A DNA stretch of 15,303 nucleotides, from positions 55,350-70,652 of the forward strand of contig CAAAJI010000378.1 of NCBI GenBank assembly GCA_900642245.1, in the 5' to 3' direction. Below are positions 1-8,160 of this stretch, piece by piece. The notes below the pieces were generated by a model. The model was not told the DNA's origin. It did not search any database and saw only the letters and a list, made by a program, of their open reading frames with translations. The DNA comes from Fragilaria radians (lineage: Eukaryota; Bacillariophyta; Fragilariophyceae; Fragilariales; Fragilariaceae). Each line of letters opens with the position of its first letter. The first letter of the stretch is position 1. Made by a program: the position numbers and the translations under genes.

Positions 1-939
1 GAAATAGGGCGCTATCCCCAATTGCCCAACAGTAAAAGTGCCAGGATCTATTCCTGCTTTATCGACATGAGCTCTGCTAACTGCCCATTTTCCATCTTTC
101 CGAAGAAGGAAGACTCTGATCAAGCACACTGAAAAGATCAATACATCTCCATTGACATTCCACTGGATCCCAGTGATTTACATTCTCAAAACATTTCGTA
201 TCAATACCAAAAATTGACCTCTATGGAAGCTGAAGAAGTGTTAGATTTCTTCAGCACCTTTGATGATATTGTTCAGACTTTGAATCTCCCAAGAGACCCT
301 CAACAATTTTGACTAATTTCAGCAATGATAAAGTATGACGCGCAAAAAATGGCTTGATATCGTGAGCAAACATGCCACTAACCAGTCCCAAGAGGAACTT
401 GAAGATTGTGTTGAACGTTTTCTCTTATTTCACTTGATATTAAGGAGTGGATGACCGAGGTAAAGATACTTTATAATATGTCCGTTCAATACTTTGCACA
501 AAGAATCATTCATCTAAATGATTTGATTGAATATTCTCCAATGCCAGATCCAATTAATCATCCGGAAGTGCAGACTCCAAAATTTACAGATGCTGAACTC
601 TCACAAATTGTAAGCAATGCTTGTCCGAGTGGTTGGAAAAAGGTTCAAGTTCAGGCTAATTTACGTCATCTTAGACTAGCAGCTCAAACAAGATGCTACA
701 CTGGTCTAAAGAGCGTTGAATCAAGGAAGCCTATCTCCCATCAAAATAAAATGCAAGGTGGTAAGAGAATCAAGTCTCAGAAAAACAAAAACATAAAGCC
801 AAAGAATACCAAAGTCAATGGAAATCACAAATATTGTGACGTGTGTACCGATACTGGAGACATCCAAAGTTATCATCAGTACATAGTAAATAATAGTAGA
901 ATTAATATTCTTATAGTTGCTCATCATAATGTAGAATAG
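1..939 (+). mobile_element. Decayed Gag-like remnant of an LTR retrotransposon
   Basis: Frame 1 reads Gag-like protein from the left edge, broken by TGA at 130-132 and 310-312. Near 345 the similarity moves to frame 2 (350 to about 435, with WLDIVSKHA and EELEDCVERF), then returns to frame 1 at about 436, where DIKEW leads into the intact stretch beginning at 451. Gag-like traits are a segment of the kind Y..KLTSMEAEEVLDFF...F (about 199-270), a helical middle ending VQANLRHL (about 646-669) and a basic Lys/Asn-rich tail leading to KYCDVC (about 826-843), which may be a worn zinc knuckle. The 162-residue open part (451-939) is therefore a fragment and not a free-standing gene. The assignment rests on remembered Gag patterns of diatom and oomycete elements. 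No LTR or protease is visible next to it. Confidence 0.6.
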
Positions 940-1643
940 GTCACATAAGGTAACCATTCTTTATATACCTTCCACAAATTCAATTATGTCATAGTCTTAT
1001 ATGAATTTAGTGATGCTTAATATTGCTTGTAAATGAAGAATTTAATATCTTTTCAGGACCGTCATATCAATATGGTAGGAAAAACCATTACAGGGGCCTA
1101 AGTAACAAATAGGAATAATATCAAGATTCACAATTGATGAATTCATATCATGAATCTAAGATCACAAAGTCTGAATGCTAATTGTTGAATCTAACATGTA
1201 AGTCAAAGAGACTATGTGGTAAAGGAAAGACGTTGCAATTGATTCACAAGAGATCTGGGATAAAAGTAACCTTTTAGATCATAATTTTCAATTTGCACAA
1301 AGTCTTAGAGTAGTTTACAGCAAATCCACAATTAGGCCTGTATGCAAATGGAATATCTGCATTTTTCTATGGCTAATAGTACGTGGCAACTCTTACATGT
1401 TTAGTTTATGTCTAGACCGGCAAAAGGTTGAAGGCATTGGTGCACGACTGTATTTTTTGATCATGAACAAAACAAATTGATTTCATTACATCATGTCATG
1501 TTATGATAAAAAAATCATACTTCATTCCAAGTACATGATGTTAATCTACTATTGATGCTCATCATTATAGGAAGAATAATGTATCCTACCACTGCAACTA
1601 TTTCTTAGCAATAGTCTTCAATTTGATTTTCAATATAGGTCTC
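940..1643. other. Gap with no recognisable gene
   Basis: This AT-rich stretch has no long open frame on either strand. It follows the Gag remnant directly, so it could hold worn-out polyprotein sequence, but I could not match any protease, integrase or RT motif in it. It ends at the 3' side of the minus-strand gene that stops at 1644. Confidence 0.4.
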
Positions 1644-2285
1644 TTAAGCCGAACTAGGGTACAACGTATCATTACCTCGATTTCTTCTTAACCGTCTTCT
1701 CCCTTTTAAAATTGATCCAGCAGCTTCAATCAGCGTGCTGCTCCGAGCTTTTACCGTATGAAATTCTGGATCTTTTACACATACATATGATTCATCCTTT
1801 AGTAGCATATACTCCTTCGCTAAGGATATTATGTCTAATGCATCTGATTGCCCCCGTTGTTGCGCTTCTGACACCGCCATTTTTGTTGCTGTAATGGAAG
1901 CCCTTGCCAATGCTTCAGGATCTGTAATTCGTTCCATTATTTGCCTTTCCTGTTCATAGAGTACTGCGACCAAGGCGTCGAGCCTGTGTTTTTTCCTGAT
2001 TTGCTTGCCACGCGCCGTTCTAAATTCAAGTCCCCTAGCACAGCTACCATCACAACTTGAACCAGCTGAGAATTGCCGGGCAAGTCTAGCTGAGGATTCA
2101 CGTATTAAGCGATACTCATGTTTTTGATACCATGTATTGAAGATTGCGTCTTCGCTCATCTCTTTTATGTGTTCAATTGTCCTGACTAAGAGTGAATTAT
2201 TGAACCTTACTTTTCGTCGTTTCAACGCATTCGAAGCAACATCATTGATGAGCAAGCCCGCCTTTGTCTCAGCCAACGAGTTCAT
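1644..2285 (-). CDS. Conserved uncharacterised diatom-type protein, 213 aa
   Basis: Function is unknown. The protein has the look of a large uncharacterised family that I associate with diatoms: an N-terminal block KVRFNNSLLV followed by a W-Y-x(4)-EY segment (about residues 25-60), a Cys pair (SCDGSC), then RGLEFRTARGKQ and a helical YEQERQ stretch (about 84-115), and an Ala-rich helical C-terminus ending in a basic RRRLRRNR run. No signal peptide or membrane span is seen, so a soluble, possibly nuclear protein is likely. The open frame extends two codons upstream only through a GTG, so I place the start at the ATG at 2283-2285. The upstream bases read tttcaggtgcag on the coding strand, which resembles a splice acceptor, so a small 5' exon cannot be excluded. 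The minus-strand TIR element lies about 470 bp upstream. Confidence 0.72.
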   Translation of the reverse strand: MNSLAETKAGLLINDVASNALKRRKVRFNNSLLVRTIEHIKEMSEDAIFNTWYQKHEYRLIRESSARLARQFSAGSSCDGSCARGLEFRTARGKQIRKKHRLDALVAVLYEQERQIMERITDPEALARASITATKMAVSEAQQRGQSDALDIISLAKEYMLLKDESYVCVKDPEFHTVKARSSTLIEAAGSILKGRRRLRRNRGNDTLYPSSA

Positions 2286-2756
2286 CTGCACCTGAAACGA
2301 TTATTCAAAGATAATGACTTTTATTTTTTTTCGGACATTTGTCGAGGAGCAAACATCAAAGTCTTTTTCGTTTGGAAGGAAGCAAGAATATGATTTATAT
2401 TGAAGTACATTGCCTTCAATTCAAGTTCTGCCTTTTACTTCATAACATAAAACACTTCATAAAGGTTAATTAGCAACAGCTTCCGACTTATAAATGAAAG
2501 ATGTCACTATTGTCCTTACGTGTGTGCAGTCATTTCTTGGTTTTCTGTATAGAAAAAGTAAGAAAACTAGCGAGTAAAGAAATGTACGAAAACTTACACT
2601 TAGAACTAGGGACAGAAATCCAAATTGTCGTTTCCTAGAATGATAAATGGCCAGCGCTTTCAGAAATGATTTCATCAATCTCTCTGAAAACAAAATCGAA
2701 TGCTCATGTTTGTGATTCATAACGTCATCATTCTTTCCAATAAAAGCGTGAAGTTT
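2286..2756. other. Upstream region of the 1644-2285 gene
   Basis: No supported gene. A minus-strand open frame crosses this stretch into 2972, but it is antisense to the better-supported fragment inside the TIR element. The stretch presumably contains the promoter of the minus-strand gene; I see no motif that I can name. Confidence 0.35.
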
Positions 2757-3135
2757 CTTTTTAACAGTGAACCTACCACTAAACCAACCCATTTTTTGTG
2801 GAAAAGTTTTAGTCAATTTTTGTCGCAAACATTTGAATTTGCCATCAGAATCTGAAATCAGGCAATGTATTTCGACGCTTATGGCAAAGCAGAAGCGAGG
2901 GCAGGATACCGTTTTAGTCGCAAATAGAGGGATTTCCCAACCATACTTGTCCTCTGTTATAGAAATAATCAAGAAATGCCCTGATATTGCTCCAGCAGCT
3001 GCCTGGAAGCAATTCCAGCAACTTCATCCTGCTACAGAAGCCTCTGCTGCTTCATATCCTACTGAGTCCAAAGTAAAAAGCAAGATTTCCAGTCTAAAAA
3101 CTCAAAGAAAAAACCGCTTTAATGCAGATCAATAA
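2752..3135 (+). pseudogene. ATG-less coding fragment with a duplicated 19-residue motif
   Basis: The frame is open from just after a TGA at 2749-2751 to TAA at 3133-3135. The first in-frame ATG (2881) lies inside the first motif copy, so no normal start exists. Two related blocks occur: LPSESEIRQCISTLMAKQK (2839-2895) and YPTESKVKSKISSLKTQRK (3055-3111). They share P-(S/T)-E-S-x-(I/V)-(R/K)-x-x-I-S-(S/T)-L and a basic end. The stretch between them has a PYLSSVIEIIKKCP helix and an AAAWKQFQQLHP segment. Basic helices of this type suggest DNA binding, perhaps from a transposon protein, but I do not recognise the family. The reading begins inside the left TIR, so the element either kept or captured this piece. 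Confidence 0.45.
2757..2798 (+). repeat. Left terminal inverted repeat
   Basis: Left arm of the element, read inward from 2757. It pairs with 3278-3318 in inverted orientation. The inner 16-17 bases, ending in the CCCATTTTT run, are the best conserved part, and the outer TTAACAG heptamer is identical in both arms. Confidence 0.75.
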
Positions 3136-3277
3136 ATGTTGGCAAATATTCACTCAATTTCAAAAAGAAAAGTATCCCCGAACTCAGGAAACTACGGGGA
3201 GGCGTTTGGAGACATTACTGAGAATAATGAACGTTTATGCGCCGTTTCAGCCGTGGAAGTTTTCCCCAACGTCCTAA

Positions 3278-3318
3278 CAAAAATGGGTTGGTTGAGTGGT
3301 TGGGTCGCTGTTAAGAAG
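3278..3318 (-). repeat. Right terminal inverted repeat
   Basis: Right arm, inverted relative to 2757-2798. It contains AAAAATGGGTTGGTT and ends in GCTGTTAAGAAG. A short open frame from 3136 runs into it and yields MGWLSGWVAVKK, matched by the antisense reading of the left arm (MGWFSGRFTVKK); this is a consequence of the inverted repeat and not two genes. Confidence 0.75.
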
Positions 3319-3926
3319 ATAACAATGTAAAATATACAATCCAATTTCATTGTCAATTTGAACACTGCAATCAATAAATAACACTATTTGGTCGATCAAA
3401 GTGCTAGCATTTTGGCTACACAAGAAAAAAAAGCTGCCTTAAGCTGTAGGTCTAGGATATAGAATACAAGTTATTTATGGAAGATGCATGAATGAAGTAG
3501 CAGAGATTAACAATGAATTATAAGACGAATGAATTAATGCTAAAACTCAAACGGCTAGGTAAAGTTTTGAAGTGAAGTTTTTCATTTGAAGCTTTCATCA
3601 TAAAGCCTTTTTATTTAAAGGAGACTTTCCTGAGATCCCTTCATCTGACAGACTATTGTGAGAATAGTTCTCATTCAGTTTTGGCACGATTGTCAATCCT
3701 TGCAATTCAATGAAAGAGCTGAATTTCCAAGCTAATTCCAAACTCTTTGGTAGGCTCGAAACATGTTGCAACATTCTAAATTCCTTTTCGGTCCCCTTCT
3801 GGAAACTGCTCTTAGTTACTGCACTGCTTCCGCACTGACGATAACCGATAACTTACTGGATGATCATGGGTCAACATTACGATTGATTTGTATCATCGAC
3901 CAAGAAATACTTTTACATGAACTCAA
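3319..3926. other. 5' flank of the GT31 gene, no other gene seen
   Basis: AT-rich, with no long frame on either strand. It should contain the promoter and 5' untranslated region of the galactosyltransferase gene. I see no TATA box that I would defend. Confidence 0.4.
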
Positions 3927-3964
3927 ATGGTCGTAGTAGTATCATCTACTACATCCCGAGATAG
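3917..3964 (+). promoter_or_regulatory. Overlapping upstream ORF at the GT31 start (possible)
   Basis: An ATG at 3917-3919 opens a 15-codon reading frame that ends with TAG at 3962-3964. It is in a different frame from the main ATG at 3927 and overlaps it. If the transcript starts upstream of 3917, scanning ribosomes would meet this ATG first and initiation at the main start could be reduced. The transcript start is unknown, so this is only a possibility. Confidence 0.25.
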
Positions 3965-5222
3965 ACGTTGGAAGAAATTTCAACCAAAGAATTTGAGGGC
4001 CTTGTCAATAGCGTTGTCTATAGGTGTAATGATTGCCTTCTTTCTTAGGATTCTGTTTATTTGGCTTCTACTACCAATCCATCGTTGGACTTTGAAGGAA
4101 CATCATGTGCAGATGTCTACTAATTCATCAATCACCCCTTCTATGAATCTAAAAGGGGTGGTATCAAGCAATGGAAAAGACATACAGTTCCTCTCCGAAT
4201 CAAATGACATTATCACAGGGTCAGCATCATCATCGGTTCGACGAGTGCAACAACAAAATCAACAACAAGAATTTGTTCAGACACGTAACAACACAGGAGC
4301 ATTCTCTAATTGTACTGGACCTATACAAGAAGATCAATTTTTCTTTCCAAGACTTCATGATCATTCCATCCATGTGGCATGTCGAAAGCTTCATTATAAG
4401 TTACCATTTCATTTAAAGAGGAATCGATTTTTTGTTATCATGAATAACCCTATTCGATATCGTGAGTATGTATCACCCAATCTTGTGATTGGGATCCTAT
4501 CCTCTGTTCCCTTCAACGATCGACGGAATGCCATACGACAAACGTGGGGAAGGAATGTCCTCAATCGTTACTTTGTAGTGGGTGGGACAAACTTTACTAG
4601 GATCCAACAAGAATTTCATCGATATCAAGATATGATATGGATCGATGTTGAGGAAACCTATGAGGATGTCTTATTCAAATCTGGATCCATGTTGGCTATC
4701 CTTCAACGTCACATTGTAGGATTGGATTACATCTTCAAGACAGATGATGATACCTATGTCAATATACCCGTTCTTCATCAAGAACTATCCCTTGGGGGAG
4801 AGGGATATCAGCAAGAATATTTTGGACACTGTCATATCAATCGGACAATCCCATATCGACCATTTCAATGGAAACGATTACCACCCTACTTTCGAAAGTT
4901 TATCGTGAACAAAACTGTCTATCCCGAAAAATGGAATGCCCCGTATTGTCAAGGAGCAGGATATATCGTGGGTCCCAAATTTGCTCGATGTATATACTTA
5001 GAATTACCCTACATACGATATCATCCCTTTGAGGATGTCGCCATTGGGTTGATTGCCGAACGATGTTCAATACAAGCTGTTCGACATTCAGCGTCGAATG
5101 AATTCAAGTGGCATTTCCAAGTCGGTGAAGCGAATCTTAAAGATAAGATATTACAGCATCCTGTGGAGACTGCTAGTGATATGATGACACGGCATACTAC
5201 AATTACGGATATTCACCATTGA
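3927..5222 (+). CDS. Beta-1,3-galactosyltransferase-like glycosyltransferase, family GT31
   Basis: Predicted Golgi type II membrane enzyme of 431 residues that transfers a hexose (galactose or N-acetylhexosamine) from a UDP-sugar in beta-1,3 linkage. A basic cytosolic tail (RDRRWKKFQPKNLR) precedes one membrane span at about 25-49. A Ser/Gln-rich stem follows to about 130, and the catalytic domain occupies about 185-385. All GT31 landmarks are present in order: RRNAIRQTW (199-207), FVVGG (216-220), ETYEDVLFKS (243-252), the metal-binding FKTDDDTYVN with DDD at 273-275, a YCQGAGYIVGP block (340-350) and FEDVAIG (368-374). Sequons occur at N66, N121, N128, N222, N305 and N328. Length fits the family. 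No intron is needed. Acceptor and exact sugar cannot be read from the sequence. It converges on the 5721-6287 gene. Confidence 0.93.
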   Translation: MVVVVSSTTSRDRRWKKFQPKNLRALSIALSIGVMIAFFLRILFIWLLLPIHRWTLKEHHVQMSTNSSITPSMNLKGVVSSNGKDIQFLSESNDIITGSASSSVRRVQQQNQQQEFVQTRNNTGAFSNCTGPIQEDQFFFPRLHDHSIHVACRKLHYKLPFHLKRNRFFVIMNNPIRYREYVSPNLVIGILSSVPFNDRRNAIRQTWGRNVLNRYFVVGGTNFTRIQQEFHRYQDMIWIDVEETYEDVLFKSGSMLAILQRHIVGLDYIFKTDDDTYVNIPVLHQELSLGGEGYQQEYFGHCHINRTIPYRPFQWKRLPPYFRKFIVNKTVYPEKWNAPYCQGAGYIVGPKFARCIYLELPYIRYHPFEDVAIGLIAERCSIQAVRHSASNEFKWHFQVGEANLKDKILQHPVETASDMMTRHTTITDIHH

Positions 5223-5720
5223 AAATCAGTGAGGAAAACCTCCATGATAACCGTCATACAGATCTGCAGGTACGTTCCATGAGAACACAGTCGCCTAACT
5301 CACTTCGAAAAACTCATATGCCGCTTTTATTCTTCACAATCTCTTTCCGCAAGACACTGGTCTCTTTAAGAAATACATTGAACTCTCCATTCCTTCAAAC
5401 CTGGTTTAAAAAACGACACTGTCGCGTATGTGGCTTCGCAAACAGTGCATTATGTTTCGCTATTGATGACATTGTTAACATTTGAAGTATTAATTCAATG
5501 CTTGCGTCTACGAATCAATGTTTTCAAAGGTATACCCCAAAAACACCAGATTCCAAATAATTTTTCATTAAAGCTTATAATTCTTCCTTTCAATTGTAAC
5601 GAGCGTATATTTAATCCGTCCTTCATCAGTTTCAATTCATGTTCTCCATTCCCCATCTGTATTCACCAACCAACCTTTCGCCGTCATTTCACCACCGAAA
5701 CGAAAGCGTGAATTCAAAAT
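5223..5720. other. Convergent 3' region between two genes
   Basis: Lies between the stops of the GT31 gene (+) and the glycine-zipper gene (-). Two short plus-strand frames here (5219-5485 and 5430-5711) begin at the GT31 stop or overlap each other, have no recognisable domain, and are best read as 3' untranslated sequence. Both transcripts must end in this 498-bp stretch, so their 3' ends may overlap. Confidence 0.45.
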
Positions 5721-6287
5721 CTACACCACTCGTCGTAGGACACGATCTAACTTTTCCATTTGATCATTCTTCAACAATTCACGATCTACCATATACCTCA
5801 TGACACCAAATATCGATGTTCCACCCATTAGAAGTTTCAATTCAGGATTATTGGCAATCGTGTCCATAAATTCCTCCTTAAAGGACTGATGGAAGGCCGT
5901 CAATACCTCTCGACGTTTCGCGTCGGGTGTCTTTTCAAGAAGTTCATTGAGAGACACAACATTACGAGATATCCTTGTCGCCATGGCTGTCCTGACGGCT
6001 CCACCCACAACAGCTCCCACAGGACCTGCCACAATGACACCTGCCATAACGGACAAGCCAGCTGCGACACCGGCTTGAGTTCCCTTCCGAATAGTTACCT
6101 TAATTTCTCGTTTACGAGCCATGTGTTGCAAATCTTCATAATCCTTCTGGTCTTGAAGTACATCTGCAGTAACAACGACTTGTCCGTCAACAGTCGATGA
6201 AGCATTTGCAGTAGCAGCAGCATTTACTTTCGAGTCATTCTGCTTATTATTTCTAATTGGTGGTACGTAAAACAACCAGAAGAACAT
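5721..6287 (-). CDS. Small glycine-zipper membrane protein, 188 aa, unknown function
   Basis: Not recognised as a named family. After a short aromatic N-terminus (MFFWLFYVPP) and an Asn/Ala-rich linker comes a charged helix (DYEDLQHMARKREIKVTIRKG, in two parts around 49-69). A Gly/Ala/Val run at about 70-98 (QAGVAAGLSVMAG then VAGPVGAVVGGAV) has small residues every three to four positions, as in glycine-zipper segments that pack in membranes, and may form one or two spans. The C-terminal half is helical and amphipathic (ELLEKTPDAKRREVLTAF, then a GGTSIFGVMRYMVDRELL helix), ending in DRVLRRVV. A pore-like or organelle-shaping role would be a guess. The ATG at 6285-6287 is the only start in the frame. 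The first 15 residues look unlike the rest and could reflect a mis-set 5' end. Confidence 0.65.
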   Translation of the reverse strand: MFFWLFYVPPIRNNKQNDSKVNAAATANASSTVDGQVVVTADVLQDQKDYEDLQHMARKREIKVTIRKGTQAGVAAGLSVMAGVIVAGPVGAVVGGAVRTAMATRISRNVVSLNELLEKTPDAKRREVLTAFHQSFKEEFMDTIANNPELKLLMGGTSIFGVMRYMVDRELLKNDQMEKLDRVLRRVV

Positions 6288-6528
6288 CGCTTTTAGTTTA
6301 TTTCAAAGCGTAACTATGATCGGAGAAGGAAATTCGCCAACAACGGGATTGATTTACGATACCCTCGCAGATCGGTTTTGACTTTGGCGAAACATGTTTC
6401 GGGTTTTCTGAAAAAGATACCGAAACGCAACAGTCGAACATGAACGACGAGTCTGTATTGGAATTCAACCCCCCGTTTTGATTTTGATTCACTGTTACTT
6501 GCACTGTAGTTGCTGTCACGTACAATTA

Positions 6529-6563
6529 TTTGTTCGAACAAATTGTTCAGTTCTCAAGAACTG
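6529..6563. promoter_or_regulatory. Two adjacent palindromes upstream of the glycine-zipper gene
   Basis: TTTGTTCGAACAAA (6529-6542) is a perfect 14-bp palindrome. Five bases later CAGTTCTCAAGAACTG (6548-6563) has perfect 7-bp arms around CA. Both contain GTTC and GAAC half-sites. They lie about 240-280 bp upstream of the minus-strand start at 6287, a reasonable promoter distance. A dimeric transcription-factor site is possible; nothing else in the sequence proves it. Confidence 0.3.
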
Positions 6564-6779
6564 CATTCCAATGGATATGCCATGGACATCACATAATTCT
6601 CAACTACCCCCAACTAGCTGATTCCTCCAGTCTAGAAAGGTTAAAACAAACATCTCAAGCACTTTTTATATCCTAATTTGAAGCATATCAAGACCAGTAT
6701 GACAAGAAGAAAAAACCGACAAAATATTGCCAAAAGTGAGTTTAAAGACAATATTAAATTTAGGAAGGAAATATAAGAA

Positions 6780-7440
6780 CCACAGGACTTCAAGGAGGTG
6801 TGCAGTAGGCGGGAAATAAGATGCGTCCTGTTAGTGAGACCAGGTCATATTTCCTTTAGAAGTATGTTTGGTTGCAAACGTGACTCATCGTGTAGCATAA
6901 ATCTAATGAGGGAACTGTCAAGGTTTGTTACAAGAGGGTCAGATATTGCAACTCATAAAGTTTGGATTACATTTTCAAATATTCTATATGTGTGAAAATA
7001 TGGATTAGAAAAGAAAGTAAGTGGTGTTTGCAGCAGAATTTGAATGTTAAAAGTGTTGAGGTTAGTTGAGGTATGAATTGGATTACGCAAATGATATTAT
7101 GAGACATCAACAGGTATGTAGATTTTGAGAACGTATAAACTGTGCTTCAATTAATGTAACAATGAAGATTCAGGACAGTATTATCCTATCAGTTACTAAA
7201 GCAGAATAGCTGCCTTAACTCAGTATGTGAATGAATCTAAATTGAATTGCGTGATGACCTATTCATGGTGCTCCAGATTGATGTAAGGAGAAGCAACGGA
7301 TCTCTTGTGAATTATTAGAATGTTTGAGGCTAATTTTGAAACATTGAGGATAAGAAGCGTTTCTTTCTTTGTTACCGAAAAGGAAGGAGGACTGAAATTG
7401 AGGGAATTCACACAAAGAATTTCAGGCACAGCGTCACAAA
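6780..7440 (+). mobile_element. Degenerate Ty1/copia polymerase remnant: RT tail and RNase H
   Basis: No open frame survives, but fragments in shifting frames occur in the order and spacing of a copia polyprotein end. They are VRPGHISF (6834-6857, the RPDI-x-F motif after RT), RELSRFVT (6909-6932), DYANDI then ETSTG (7081-7115, the SDADxAxDxxxRKSTSG motif of RNase H) and KIQDSIILSVTKAE followed by TAG (7165-7209, the LSxTEAEY motif). Next come SLVNY*NV*G and NIEDKK (7301-7357, the N-x(5)-RT-K/R-H-I-D/E motif) and EFTQRISG (about 7399-7422, the DxFTKxL motif). Distances between them agree with copia elements except for small deletions. Several stops sit where Arg or Gly codons are expected, as C-to-T or G-to-T decay would give. 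It is unclear whether it belonged with the Gag remnant at 1-939. Confidence 0.68.
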
Positions 7441-8160
7441 ACGTTTAGGAAGAAAAGTCTTTATAGGCAAACCTGGAAGAAAGGTTAACCACAAAGATAA
7501 GAGTGTTGGTTGTAATGAATAGTTGCAGTGCTGTTGGATTAAAGAATCTTTTTAGATTTTCTTAGTATCCATAGCCAGCTACAAGAGAATTACAAAAGTT
7601 TTGTATGAAAAGAGGCTTAGCTCATCTGAACGGAATTTCAGGAAATGAATAGTCAAACAATTGTGCTATATTTGGTGGAGACGATTTCAAATAAATCTAT
7701 ATAGTCATCATAATGGCAGAAATTAAAGTGTTCATCCAGTTACAGCACATAGTATAGAAATCGTGTTTGGTGGTGTAGAGTGAGCAAAATTGCTATTATT
7801 GGATCAGGTATGTTGTAAAAGATTACTTTTAAATGAAACTTTGTTTTTATATTTGTAGAAAGTTTGAAATATCTTTTTGAACTATTCTCTTACTTTATTT
7901 TATATTAGATGTTTTATTTGTATTCTTTGTGAAACAAAATGAAGACTTGTGCATGACAAACTAAACCGTACTTGCACTCTTCCCAGAAACAATGAGAAAT
8001 CTTTGATGCATTCTCAGAAAAGCCATGTTTAGAGGAAGAAATCATTTCCGCAATAAAAATTCACAAGATTTGAAGAATGTGAACCTTTAATTTTTTGTCT
8101 GATTGCCAAATGGTGCTTCTTTGAGGATTTTGATACTTTATCTTCTAAATTGATACCCTC
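7441..8160. other. Gene-free AT-rich stretch, perhaps the 3' end of the copia element
   Basis: No long frame on either strand. By position it would contain the 3' LTR of the decayed copia element if one survives, but no second copy is available for comparison. An intron-like pair, GTATGT at 7808 and TTTGTAG ending at 7858, follows a short IAIIGSG reading; the flanking frames do not continue, so I do not call a gene. Confidence 0.4.

Larger units (their letters stand above)
2757..3318 (+). mobile_element. 562-bp element with terminal inverted repeats (non-autonomous DNA transposon candidate)
   Basis: The left end (2757-2798) and the reverse complement of the right end (3278-3318) match over about 41 bp with roughly six differences. 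Both begin CTT, T or C, TTAACAG and finish with an identical AACCAACCCATTTTTG-like core. The interior carries a readable 127-codon frame (2752-3132) without a usable start. The short length and lack of any DD(E/D) transposase motif suggest a non-autonomous derivative. Flanks just outside the ends (left gcgtgaagttt, right ataacaatg) give no clear target-site duplication, so the exact termini are uncertain by a few bases. It lies between the 1644-2285 gene and the GT31 gene. Confidence 0.7.

Noticed and set aside
2466..2972. 168-codon minus-strand frame
   Set aside because: It is antisense to the element fragment with the duplicated motif, spans the element boundary, and has no family features. 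Its MGWFSGRF string arises from the inverted repeat.
5219..5711. Two overlapping plus-strand frames after the GT31 stop
   Set aside because: They start at or after the stop codon, overlap each other in different frames, and show no domain; best taken as 3' untranslated sequence.
6298..6541. Two overlapping minus-strand frames upstream of the glycine-zipper gene
   Set aside because: Same bases in two frames, no domain, and the likely promoter of the 5721-6287 gene; a first exon is possible but unsupported.
7783..7858. SKIAIIGSG reading followed by GTATGT and a TTTGTAG acceptor, like the first exon and intron of an FAD/NAD-binding gene
   Set aside because: No ATG in frame upstream, the joined frame does not continue the G-x-G-x-x-G motif and soon stops, and the area adjoins decayed transposon sequence.
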